The position numbers and the translations under genes were made by a program. The notes under the pieces are model-generated. The model saw only the letters and a list, made by a program, of their open reading frames with translations, ran no database searches and was not told the DNA's origin. From Phylloscopus collybita (taxonomy: Eukaryota > Chordata > Aves > Passeriformes > Phylloscopidae): a DNA stretch of 64,000 nt. Shown here in pieces: positions 1-9,200 of the stretch. The DNA is taken from the NCBI GenBank assembly GCA_027886175.1, contig JAJNNQ010000100.1:310001-374000 (forward strand), in the 5' to 3' direction. The number at the start of each line of letters is the position of its first letter. Within the stretch, counting starts at the first letter, position 1.

Positions 1-45
1 GCCCAGCCCTGTTTCAGGCCAGGCCGTGCTGGGAATTCTGCTCAC

Positions 46-84
46 TTTTTCAGCTGCTCACACTTGTGGGTCTGCTGAGGTGTT
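46..84 (-). CDS. PMFBP1: Possible further exon at the left edge
   Basis: A splice donor (AAA then GTGAGC on the minus strand) ends at 46, and acceptor-like AGs lie just above 84 and 71. One frame reads TPQQTHKCEQLKK, which suits the coiled coil, but its phase does not follow from the phase-0 end of the exon at 157-324. The phase-0 frame instead reaches a TGA after eight codons, which would end the protein here. Either the acceptor is misplaced, this is a terminal exon, or it is chance. Intron length to the exon at 157 would be about 70 bp, similar to the next intron. Confidence 0.25.
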
Positions 85-156
85 CTGAACATTAGGTACG
101 GGTTCTCTTCCTGCATCCTGCCTAGTGTGTCTTGAATGCCTGTTTGTGTCCTGCAC

Positions 157-324
157 CTGCTCTGTCATCTTGCTGAGCTCTTCCTTAAGGAAAGCCACCT
201 CCACCTTGCAGACAACCAACTCATCTTCTCGCAGAGCCAGAGTTCGCTCACTGTCCAGGTGTAGCTGCTGCCAGTGTTGGACTAGGCTGCTCAGTTCCTG
301 CAGCCTCTCCTGGAGGGAGTAGGT
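157..324 (-). CDS. PMFBP1: Coiled-coil exon, PMFBP1-like (56 codons)
   Basis: This 168-bp exon is flanked by an acceptor (GGGCAG before ACCTAC, above 324) and a donor (GAGCAG then GTGCAG, below 157), phase 0 on both sides. It begins TYSLQERLQEL, runs through ALREDELVVCKVE and ends KMTEQ. Leucines and hydrophobic residues recur at heptad spacing, with many Glu, Gln and Lys and no Pro, so a continuous coiled coil is expected. Of all the exons this one most resembles PMFBP1 in my memory, mainly the segment around AFLKEELSK. It has the same length as the next exon upstream, only 77 bp away. The protein is expected to be a structural scaffold; no catalytic motif is visible. Confidence 0.8.
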
Positions 325-401
325 CTGCCCATGGCACAGTGAGAGACACAGGCTGAGCACAGACTCCTGGTTTTTCACAGGAAGACCTGAGACCTCCTTA
401 C

Positions 402-569
402 CTCCTGTTTGCTCTGCTTCTTGAAGCTCTGCATCTTCCTCAGCTCCCGATGAAGCTGCTGCCTGCGTGTCTTGTAGGCTGCAATCTTACCTGCCTGCTT
501 GGTACTGTCTTGCCGGGCTTTGGCCAGCTCTGCCTGGAGGTTCTCCACGTCCTGCACCTGCCAGCAAAG
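402..569 (-). CDS. PMFBP1: Coiled-coil exon, PMFBP1-like (56 codons)
   Basis: A 168-bp phase-0 exon with acceptor CCCCACAG above 569 and donor GAG then GTAAGG below 402. The peptide starts LCWQVQDVENLQAELAKARQ, is basic in the middle (KTRRQQLHRELRK) and ends KKQSKQE, joining in frame to TYSLQ of the next exon. Heptad-like leucines and alternating charge indicate coiled coil. A later acceptor after TGGCAG, 12 bases in, would drop four residues and also keep frame. The intron upstream is 105 bp and downstream 77 bp, a compactness typical of GC-rich avian chromosomes. Confidence 0.85.
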
Positions 570-674
570 CTGTGGGGCAGCAAGGGTGGTTAGCCATGGC
601 TGAGCCTCTCCTGGAGGCAGGAGAGGGTTCTGGGACTGAGCTTGCATCCCTATCCTGTCCTACCTTGCCCTCAC

Positions 675-839
675 CTGTTGCTGCAGCTCTGCCACTTTTT
701 GGTGTAGGCCTTGGATGGCCTCTTTGGCTCTGTTCAGCCGCTGCACACTCTGCTGCTCCTGGGCCTGGGTGGCTCCTAGTTGCTTCTGCAGCTGGGCTGG
801 GCTGGGCTGCAGGCCCTGACTCTGCTTCTGTGCCCCCAG
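675..839 (-). CDS. PMFBP1: Coiled-coil exon, PMFBP1-like (55 codons)
   Basis: A 165-bp phase-0 exon. The acceptor is CTTCTCTGCAG above 839, with a clear pyrimidine tract; the donor is CAGCAG then GTGAGG below 675. The peptide opens LGAQKQSQGLQ, contains the very Gln-rich stretch QLQKQLGATQAQEQQ, and ends HQKVAELQQQ. One PSP break near residue 12 interrupts the helix, so the coil probably starts after it. The open frame runs further right to about 995, but that part is Pro/Ser/His-rich intron, not exon. Confidence 0.8.
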
Positions 840-1126
840 CTGCAGAGAAGGCAGTGGTTGGTGGGTTGGCCTTGTGCTGTGTGCCCTTCCCTGAGCACAG
901 GCACAGCTGCCCTCTGTGTGCCGCAGGACACTCAGGGCTGGCCGCTGCCTGGCTGTGTGAGGTGGTGGGGGCACGCTGGCATTGTTGCCTCCCACCCTGT
1001 CCCAGGGCTCCTGGGGGAAGTGGAGCAGGGGTCAGCCCTGCAGCGTGGTTGTTATGGCTCCTGTGCCCCCCTGGCTGCTTGCCCCTAGGCTTGGTGCCCA
1101 GTGGCTGGGGGGCTGCTGGAACTGAC

Positions 1127-1255
1127 CTGCTTGAGCAGCTCTCTGCTCTCCTTTGGGTTATCGTGGCTGGTGTCAACATCACTGTGGCCAGCGAAGTAGG
1201 AGGTGACCTCTGTCTGCACTGCCTGGTCCTTCAGGTGGAGGGGTGTATCACTGAC
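1127..1255 (-). CDS. PMFBP1: Exon with AVQTE motif, PMFBP1-like (43 codons)
   Basis: A 129-bp phase-0 exon with acceptor TACTCACAG above 1255 and donor CAG then GTCAGT below 1127. It reads VSDTPLHLKDQAVQTEVTS at its start and ends ESRELLKQ. It is less helical than its neighbours, with Asp/Ser/His-rich linker residues in the middle, and may be a hinge between coiled segments. The motif with AVQTE recurs in many centrosome and sperm coiled-coil proteins. Both ends splice in frame to the exons at 1896 and 839. Confidence 0.7.
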
Positions 1256-1895
1256 CTGTGAGTACCCAGCAGGGCTTGGGATCACCACGTGCCCCCGCTA
1301 TGTAGAGCTGAGGCTGCAGAAGGAGCCTTTTTGGGACAACCCACGGACAATGGGCTGTTGGGCAGGGCCTGTGACAGAGGAATGTGGCCTGCACCAGGTG
1401 GGAAGCATGAAGGCTGCTGGCTTCTGGCCTTCTCATCTCTGTGCAGTCCCCACAGTGCCCTCCCTGTTGTGGCAGTATCTGTTGGACACCCAGCAGCCCT
1501 GGAAAGACATCCCTGTGGTCCCCGACCAGTAGCAGAGCATAGGCACAGGGAGAGTGGTGATCCCAGCTGATTGGCAAGGTTGTGGGCTGCAGCAGTGCCA
1601 TTAGCTGTGGGACAGTGCCCAGGGTATCAGTGGAGCTATTAGTGTCTGCATTTTTCCAGCTCTGCTCAGCTGGGTGGACTGGGCTGTGCCAGCCTGGCTT
1701 GCCTTGTGGCTAGGCTGCTCTGTACGGGTGGTGCTAGAGCCATATGTGGTTGGCAGGATGTTTTCTACCCTCCCCTGGGGGGTCACCAGATGTTTGCACA
1801 GGCTGTGGGGCAGGCATGGTAGCCTAGCCTGTGGTGGAGTGGTAGTGGGGGACACATGCAGCTTGGTCTGTGGCTGCTGTGCCCAGCACTGCTAC
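1256..1895. other. Intron, no further feature seen
   Basis: This 640-bp GC-rich intron between the exons at 1127-1255 and 1896-2144 has long open frames on both strands, but none has splice signals plus coiled-coil composition. Confidence 0.5.
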
Positions 1896-2144
1896 CTTGC
1901 CCATCAGTGTTTGGAACTGCTGCATCAGAATGACCAAGTCCTGGTGCTCCTGCTCCACTGCACACTCCTGCTCCTGCAGCTGGGCCAGTTGTTTGTGGTT
2001 TGTGTCCTTGCAGAAGTCCAGGTCCAGCTGCAGTGCCTGTATGGTGGCCAGCACCTGAGCTGGGTCCAGATCTTCCTGCTGTGTGTCCTGGCATGCTCTG
2101 GGCTCTCCATGCTGTGGCTCCAGCACCAGTGCTTGCCTTTGACC
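1896..2144 (-). CDS. PMFBP1: Coiled-coil exon, PMFBP1-like (83 codons)
   Basis: The donor AAG then GTAGCA below 1896 is clear. The acceptor is less certain. CCATGTCCTAG above 2144 gives a 249-bp phase-0 exon beginning GQRQALVLEPQ; an AG after GACACACAG above 2078 would give 183 bp, also phase 0, but lacks a pyrimidine tract. The secure core reads from DPAQVLATIQALQLDLDF through QLAQLQEQECAVEQEHQ to FQTLMGK and is a strong heptad coiled coil. It joins in frame to VSDTP of the exon at 1127-1255. The stretch LDFCKDTNHKQLAQLQEQE adds to the PMFBP1 impression. Confidence 0.68.
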
Positions 2145-2595
2145 CTAGGACATGGCATGAGCAGCATCTGTCCAGCTCGCCACTGTAGCCAGCCCATCCT
2201 GCAGCTCCTGTCTGGGCAGGCACTAGAGCTGGACAATGCTGGCAGTCCTAGTTTTGTACAGAGCAGCAATGGACCACGTTGCCAACAGGTGGGTGCAGCC
2301 CTTGCCCACCAGGCAGCACTGCCCCACCTATGTGCATGTTCTGACAGTTCCTTTGGGCTCACGAGCCCCTGACACCACTGGCCCTCCACACTGAACTGTG
2401 GGAAATGGTGGCAGCGACACCAGCGCAGCCACAGCAGGACTGGATATGCCTGAGATCTTGTGCTCTCCCCAGCCCTGGGGAAGAGGTGTCTGGTGGTGCA
2501 GAAAAGGGCTGGCCAGGGCCTCCTGTACCACCTGGCCACTAATCTGTGGCTATGCAACCAGTGCCTGGGTTGAGCATACCATTGGCACTGCTCAC
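2145..2595. other. Intron, no further feature seen
   Basis: A 451-bp intron. Open frames on the minus strand here lack coiled-coil composition and splice borders. Confidence 0.45.
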
Positions 2596-2681
2596 CTTGG
2601 GCTGCCAGGCCTCTGTCTCCTGCTGAAGCTGCTGGATGGAGCTGGTCAGCTGTGGTGTTGTCTCCTTTGCCCCTGGCAGAC
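2596..2681 (-). CDS. PMFBP1: Coiled-coil exon, PMFBP1-like (86 bp)
   Basis: The donor (CCCAAG then GTGAGC, below 2596) is good. The acceptor is chosen after CCCACAGAG above 2681 because the exon then begins with two bases of a codon, exactly completing the single base left by the exon at 15654-15798. The AG two bases earlier in transcript order (right end 2683) would break that phase. The peptide reads LPGAKETTPQLTSS and then IQQLQQETEAWQPK, ending phase 0. The phase agreement over a 13-kb intron is the main support. If another exon is missed between them, the start could differ by a few bases. Confidence 0.58.
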
Positions 2682-4770
2682 CTCTGTGGGAGCCTTCAGG
2701 CTGATCCTGAGGTGCAGGAACCTCCCTGGCTGTGCCAAATTTTGGCCACTGTCTCACTGTTGGAAAGACCATAACTTTTCCTGTGGCCCCAGACAACCCT
2801 TAGTCCCATGATGTCACTCAGCCCTGCCTGGGGCAGCCCCACCATCCCATGGTATTGGCACTGCCACTCCCTGTCTGAGGAGCACCTGATGCCAGCAGGA
2901 GAGGCCTAGCCTGGGGCTCCTGGAAAAGCAGGGCGGAGCTGTGTGGGGCTGTGGCCCTCAGCAGCACCTGGTCCTACTGCTGCCCAGAGTCCTCACCGCA
3001 GCCTTCCTGTGCCATGCTCCTCACCATCTTGTGTCCCTGGCATGCTGTGTGACACTACCCCACATGCCACTGTGAGGTCACCAGGTCCTGGGCATCATTC
3101 TCAGAACTGGCCCAGGACATAGCAGCACCCCTGTGTCAGGGCAGGGCCTTGCCACCCTCATGCTGCTCCTGCACTGTGCTCAGGCTACACTAGGCTGTGG
3201 CCAGTGGAGCAGTGCTGTGCTCAGGGCTGTGCCCTGTGCTCCACCACCCACACAAGGGACAGGGCTGGGGGGACTCGCTGCAGGGGCACATTCCGACAGG
3301 GCCACGGGCCTGGGGAGGCTGAGCGTGTCCAGGAGAGGCCAAGTGTGACAGGGGAGGCTGAGAGTGCATGTGTCTGGTTGTCCCACCCTGCCCGGGGCCA
3401 CCCTGCAGCGCTCAGGTATTTGGATCGGTGAGGTGGGTCTCTGGGCGCCGGTGGTGCCTTGGCTTGGCTGTGGATGCACAGGGATGGTGTGAGCACAGAC
3501 CTGCCGCTGGCCTGCGCTGGTGACACGGGACTCCCTGGGCTGTGTGTGATCCCTTGCCAATGTTCAGTGCAGTTTCACAGGTAAGTGTTTTAACTGGAAA
3601 TTTCCAAGGCTGAACTGGGCCCAGAAGGTGAACGCAGATGTACCATAGGAGAAATCATCAGTTGCCATGACGACCTGCTCCACCAGCGGGTCACAGTCAC
3701 GGGTGATGGGAGCAGGCACAGCACCAACAGTCCTGTGAGCAGGGCTGCTGAACCCCCTGCTTCCAGAACACAGCTGAATTTGGACACAGTTTCTACCACT
3801 GCGAGGAAACAACATTTCCCTGCAGACCAGTCTCATTCAGGCAGTGACAGCCAGGACACAGAGCATCCGCGGCACACAGAGAGAGCCTTTATGGGACAAA
3901 GGCTCACGTCATGTCTGCTGTGCCATGCAATGTTGCATGGTGCCACAGGCAATGCTGCTCTGTACTACAGATATACCACATTGTGCTGAGCTGCAGGCAG
4001 TGCTTGCCTTGAAGGGCTCAACACTCCTCCAGCTCCTTGTAAGCATGTGGGGCAGCCCCACAGACCTGACCCACAACTGCCTGCCCATACTCAGCTGGTT
4101 CTGGGAGTATGGGGGGGTCAAACTGGCCCCTCTGCTGTGTGAGCATAGTCCTGGGGGTGGGAGTTATCTCACTTTAATTACTGCTGTAATGTTACTCTTT
4201 TCAGTGCCACCTTAATTGAAATTAAACAGCTGCCATGTTCAGGCTAGGACAAAAGTGAATCCTTTTTCATTCTCCTCCAGTTTAATGAAGACTGACGTGC
4301 TGGGAGAAAACAAAGGCAATCCAGCTGCTGCCTCTTGCTGGCACATGCATCAGCAGTTACCAGTGACCCTGCGGGCCGGCAGAGACACCCCAGAGCATCC
4401 TGCAGCCATCAGCCCCAGGCAGCCCAGGCCAGTGTCTTGGAGAGCTCCTCCCAAAAGGTCTGGCTGGGGCTGTGCAGGGAGTGGCCCCACAACACGGGGC
4501 ATGCCAGCACGGGGGTCTCAGTGCCCAGGATCTGTGTCCAGGCTTTCATTCCATCTGTTAAGAAGTGTCTGGCCACCAACCATGACCCAGTGTGGTTCCT
4601 CAAACCCCCATGTTCCCTGTGGGCTCAACCAGCTTCAGCCTCACAATGTTCACAGTCACCAACTAGCCCACGCAGTGCCTCAGCCTGAAGCCAGGGCAGC
4701 AATGTCAGCCCAGGAGTCCTCTCCAGTCTTAAGGTTTTTTTCTGTTTTAGGACAAGGAGTTTGCTTCATG
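2682..4770. other. Intron segment with one unexplained open frame
   Basis: GC-rich intronic sequence. The minus-strand frame at 3564-3836 is open and unusually protein-like (see findings), but I could not assign it. Nothing else is supported. Confidence 0.4.
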
Positions 4771-4779
4771 CCACTCAGT

Positions 4780-5090
4780 ACTTTAAAATATGCAAAATGA
4801 GGTGCTGCTACAAACCTCATTAACACCCGCCTCCAACATCATTAAGATGTTTCCAAGAAAATTAATTGAGAGACTCATTAAAAATAAATTAAGAAAAATG
4901 TGTTGCAGAGCGCCTGCTCCGAGCTCGTAAATCACGGCTCAGAGCTCCAGGCCGCTGCACAGGCAATTAACGCCAGCCAATTTGTTTTATCCTGGCTGCG
5001 AAAATTAGAAAGCAGACATGGAGATTAGATTAGGCATGTCTGTCAAGCGGAACTTGGAGTGAATATTTTAGGATACAAAATGGAAATCAG
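4780..5090. promoter_or_regulatory. Candidate conserved non-coding element
   Basis: The base composition shifts sharply to AT-rich, ordered sequence between GC-rich flanks. It holds an octamer-like ATATGCAAAA near 4788, several TTAATTGA/ATTAA homeobox cores, a CCAAT box near 4977, and two directly abutting GATTA words at 5023-5032, the reverse of the OTX/PITX site TAATC. No open frame of note. I infer an enhancer; conservation was not measured. Confidence 0.4.
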
Positions 5091-6286
5091 AAAAACAAAG
5101 CTGGGACTTCATTCGGGAGAGCTGGCAGGCAGAGGGGGTGGGGAGGAAGGAGGTTTGCACATTCTCTGCCAGCTCTGTCCTCCCCTACACATTGCCCAAC
5201 CTTGATGGCTGTGCAGACACCAATCACCCCTCTTGGGGAGCATGAGCTCTCAGTGAGAGTGTTCTGAGCTGATGTGTGTGACACAGCCCAAGCCAACACA
5301 TTGCCTGCATGTGCTGATTACACACTTGATTAGCAAACACAGTGCAGCTGGGTGAGACCACTGCTTGCAGCTCCATCAGCCTTAGGCTGTTGGTGCCCCT
5401 TTGTCCATCTCCACTACCTTCCACCACAGGAGTTCAAACCACTTAATATTCATGAACCAAATTGCAGGATCCCTCTGCGAAACAAATGCTGTGATCCCTG
5501 TTTCATACAGACGAGCCAAAAAAGAGATGACTTGAGGTCTTGCTTGTACTTACATGAATGTACAAGCAACTCATGCAGCAGCTGCTGCACTGGCACATCC
5601 CAGTAGTGTGTGACATGCTGGTGGCTGCTCGTGCAGCCAAACGTCCAGCTGCAGCAGTGGCAGTGGGAACCTGTGTGCTACCAGTGCTCATGGTGCAGGG
5701 GGACCATGGAGCTTTAGGAAAGGCTCCAGAAGGAGCGATGGGCACTAAATCAGCATGCACAACTCACGTGGTGTTGTGTGAGGGGTTTAGTGCAGAGCAA
5801 GCAGTAATTTGGTCACACATCAGAATGCAAGAAGAAAGTGGGAACAGAGCAGAAGGAGGCTCTTGCATCAGTAGGGAGAAGTGGACCCCTGTCTGATGTC
5901 TGTGAGATGACAAACCAAACTGAAACTGGAGTTCAGCACACAGAAGAATGGTTACCTATTGGCAGAGCAAATTGAACAATGCGGATGGGCCATCGACTGC
6001 CACTTGGAACTAAATCTGTATGGCTTATTTCCAGCTCTGCCTATCAGTCCTTGGTCCCAAAGCAGATACTGATGCTTGTCCTGTGGTTGGAGACAATGAG
6101 GTCTTCACTGCCCCGCTGGTGTCCTGAGCCAGGCTTCCCCATCTGCTCATGTCGTTCCACCCCCTGCCATGGGCAGAGACATCTTCCACCTCAAAGGCTG
6201 CTCCAAGCCCCCTCCAGCCTGGCCTGGGACACTTCCAGGGATCCAGGGGCAGCCCCGGCTTCCCTGGGCACCCTGTGGCAATGGTG
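5091..6286. other. Intron segment, no feature seen
   Basis: Mixed-composition intronic DNA leading into the minisatellite. No repeat family, exon or motif cluster was recognised. Confidence 0.35.
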
Positions 6287-6528
6287 AGGGAGGGCTGAGA
6301 GGGAGCGGAGGTGCCAGGGGGGGCTGAGAGGGAGCGGAGGTGCCAGGGGGGGCTGAGAGGGAGCGGAGGTGCCAGGGGGGGCTGAGAGGGAGCGGAGGTG
6401 CCGGGAGGGGCTGAGAGGGAGCGGAGGTGCCGGGAGGGGCTGAGAGGGAGCGGAGGTGCCGGGAGGGGCTGAGAGGGAGCGGAGGTGCCAGGGGGGGCTG
6501 AGAGGGAGCGGAGGTGCCGGGAGGGGCC
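6287..6528. repeat. 29-bp minisatellite, about 8 copies
   Basis: The word GAGCGGAGGTGCC recurs every 29 bases, eight times between about 6303 and 6518. Two unit variants alternate in blocks: CCAGGGGG in the first three copies and one late copy, CCGGGAGG in the others. The plus strand carries G runs of three to seven in each unit, so it could form G-quadruplexes. The array abuts the CpG island on its right and creates long false open frames. Confidence 0.9.
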
Positions 6529-7060
6529 CGGGGTGCCGGGGGTCGCCAGTGCCGGGGGGCTGCGGGCGGAGCTTCGCGCATGCGCGCCGACAGTGTCCGC
6601 TGCGCCTGGCTCCCGCCCGGCAGGGGTCGCTCTCGGCCCGCGCGGCGCTGCCCGTGAGGGCGGCTCCGCCCCGAGCACCCCCGAGCGGCCCGGGCACCCC
6701 CAGGACACCCCTCGAGCAGACCAGGCACTCCCCCCGGCCATCCCCAGAGCAGCCTCTCCTGGGCGCCCCTCGAGCATCCCCGGGCACCGCCTGGGCACCC
6801 GCCGGGCACCGCCGAGCACCCCTCGGGCACGCCCCAAGCACCCCCAGCACCTTTGTTCTGCCGCGGTCCCGGTGGGAGCAGGGCGCGGGGCGGGGACCGC
6901 TGACCGAGTCGGGGGTGCCCGGGTCGGCGTTGCCGAGCCGAGGTTCCCAGAGCGGAGTTGCCGAGGGATGGGGCTGCCCGGAGCAGGGGTGCCCGGTGAG
7001 GGGAGTGCCCGTGCCGGGTGTGCCCGGTGCTCCTGCCGCAGCTCAGCCTCAACCCTTGGA
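6529..7060. promoter_or_regulatory. Intronic CpG island with NRF1 palindrome
   Basis: CpG-dense, very GC-rich sequence. A perfect NRF1-type palindrome GCGCATGCGC lies at 6576-6585 and a GC box (CTCCGCCCC) near 6664. From 6660 to 6860 it is padded by degenerate GAGCACCCC/CGGGCACC repeats. NRF1 sites in CpG islands usually mark active promoters, so this may drive a shorter transcript of the coiled-coil gene, which would include the exons at 2681 and below, or an unannotated non-coding RNA. No TATA box was seen. Confidence 0.6.
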
Positions 7061-8030
7061 AGGCGGAGGGCTGGCAGGTCCTGAACAAGAATGGGATTCA
7101 TGAACGGGGGAACGGGGAAACGGAATCAACGTCTCCGTCGGTAGAATCTTAATAAGCCTTAAAGGTTATTTGTGAGCGGTTCCAGTGGCAGTTCTCGGTC
7201 CTTTGTGTTGGCAGGGAGCCGTACCCCGGCCCGCTCCCATCCGGTACTGCCCGGGGCACGGTGCTGTGTTTGCGATGAGGAACAGCGACAGGAATACAGG
7301 CAGTGTGGGCACAATCCACCGGGAGCGACAACGATCGGGACTTGCAGGGTTTTGCATTCCGCGGCGCGAATGATCTCATTATCCTTGCGGGGGTCCCGGC
7401 CAGCTACTTGAAAAATACTTATTAAAAAACCACAGCAGCTTTAGGGAGAGGGCCCCCGCCAGGGAAAGGAGAGAGAACAAACTGGATGTGTAAAACAGAA
7501 GGGGAAAACAGCCACAGTACCAATAATGGGTCAGGATCTGCTCTGCGATGCTGTCTTCCTAGTGGAGGCTGAAGGGCCATGACACATCCCAGAGTGCATG
7601 ACTGGTTTGCTTCTGCCCTATTGCTCTAGCTACCACATGTTCCCATGAAACCTCCTTGTGGGGAGTGTTGGTGCATGAGAAGGCCCACCCAACCTGGTCA
7701 CAAAGGAGCCAACCTCTGACATTCCCACTGCCCAAACACCGGGACACGAAGTATTGGTGGTTCTTGCAGTTACAGTCACTAAGTTGCTGGAAGAGGGATG
7801 GTGCCTCTGGACAGCCACATCAGCAGTTCTGGGGCCTACTTCCAAGCCAGCAGTGATGGCAGCACTGTGTGAGAGGTCAAGAAAAAGCAAGGGGGCTGAG
7901 AGGAGACAAAAACCAGAGGGAGCTGGGTAAATGGAAAGAGACTCTGGTGGTGAGGAGCAAAGGGAGAACCTCAAAAGGGTAGGAGGACATGAGGATACAC
8001 AAGTAGATGAAGAGGCAGAAAGAGAGAATT
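7061..8030. other. Intron segment, no feature seen
   Basis: Sequence downstream of the CpG island with scattered CpGs to about 7400, then ordinary intronic DNA. Confidence 0.35.
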
Positions 8031-8094
8031 TCCCCTTCCCCTTCCCCTTCCCTTTCCCCTTCCCCTTCCCCTTCCCCTTCCCCTTCCCCTTCCC
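8031..8094. repeat. (CCCCTT)n simple repeat
   Basis: About ten copies of a six-base pyrimidine unit with one variant copy. Its purine strand reads as alternating Gly-Lys, an artefact. Confidence 0.95.
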
Positions 8095-9039
8095 TCTACG
8101 GTTAACCTTAAGTCTCTGGTCAAAAAGAAGGGAGTATTCTAAGACACAGGATAAAACCCAAGGGAAACAAAGTGGAGACCACATTGCTGCTGCATAGAAA
8201 GCTTCATTAGCCCTGTTGGCATTGCAGTCATGAAAGGAAAACAAACAAACAAATAAGCCAACCAAAAAAAAAAAACCCAACCCCAACCAAAACAGTAGGA
8301 ATGATGTGAAGGGACTGACTGCCAGGGAAGGATGTCATGCATTTTCCATCTCTTGCTGTCTTCAACCCCAGCCAAACACCTGTCTGAAGCTATCTTAGTC
8401 AGACAAGTTACTGATTTCAGAGTAAAGGGGTGAAATTTTCATGACCACAGGTACAGGGTTTTGCATTGCAGCCCAATCCCTTCCTGCTCACCCTGGGAAT
8501 CTGCAGGAGAGAAATGCAAAGGAAGATCACAAGAACATGATGCTATTTGTGCTCTTGGATAGGACTTCATGCCAGCACTGATTCATCTGGCTACATTGGC
8601 ATTCCACAGCATTACTCAGCCCCTCAGGTGGGCAGACACTAGAAGTATATCTGTCTGGAAGAGGCCAGATCTACTGACCTTATATAATTTCTTCTTTTTT
8701 TTTCAGACGTTTAGCAGCTGTCCCCAGTCTCCAAGGTATGACACAGGCAGGTGGTCCTAACCCTGCTGAAGGTCTGGGGCGTTTCCACCATCTTTCTCAC
8801 AAGATCTCACTGCAGTCTCAGGTGCTGTAGCTGTTCCTCCTCAGGAATTAGGGCTTGGGGCTGTGCTGGAATAAAATCACGTGAAGATGGAGAGATGGAT
8901 CTATGGACATGTTTGTTTAGTGCCCAGGAGCAGCCCAAAAGGCAAACTGATGGTTAACAATTATCAGGAAAATAATGGAGAGCAGATCACCATTCTGTCA
9001 ATGAACAGATTCATAGTGAAAGCTGCACTGTGATTTCTA
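8095..9039. other. Intron segment, no gene
   Basis: Holds an A-run followed by CCCAACC-type sequence at 8262-8292 and a T-run near 8694-8703. Nothing else was recognised. Confidence 0.35.
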
Positions 9040-9200
9040 TATGCAGTTCTGTCTGCCTCTCTCAAGAACAAGATTTGGAAGTGTTTCAGAGAAGACCAAC
9101 AAGGATGATCAAATACAAAGAGTATTTTCCATGCAAAGAAAAAGTGAATAGTCTCTTTAGGCTGGAAAAGAATAGACTGAAGAGGATTATAGTATCAAGT
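9040..9200 (+). mobile_element. Degenerate CR1 LINE fragment
   Basis: The succession of words around CAAGAACAAGATTTGG, AGAAGACCAACAAGGATG and GGCTGGAAAAGAATAGACTG follows the avian CR1 3' region (a phrase of the type gaccaacaaggatgatc... ggagaagag). It is diverged and lacks the 3' tail. Confidence 0.5.

Noticed and set aside
3565..3590. Plus-strand donor CACAG/GTAAGT
   Set aside because: No coding frame or acceptor partner on the plus strand; isolated consensus matches are expected by chance.
6025..7101. Open frames of 200-358 codons across the CpG island
   Set aside because: Produced by the 29-bp minisatellite and stop-poor GC-rich DNA; no domain or splice logic.
7630..8286. Minus-strand 218-codon frame with alternating Gly-Lys
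   Set aside because: The Gly-Lys part is the CCCCTT simple repeat read on the purine strand.
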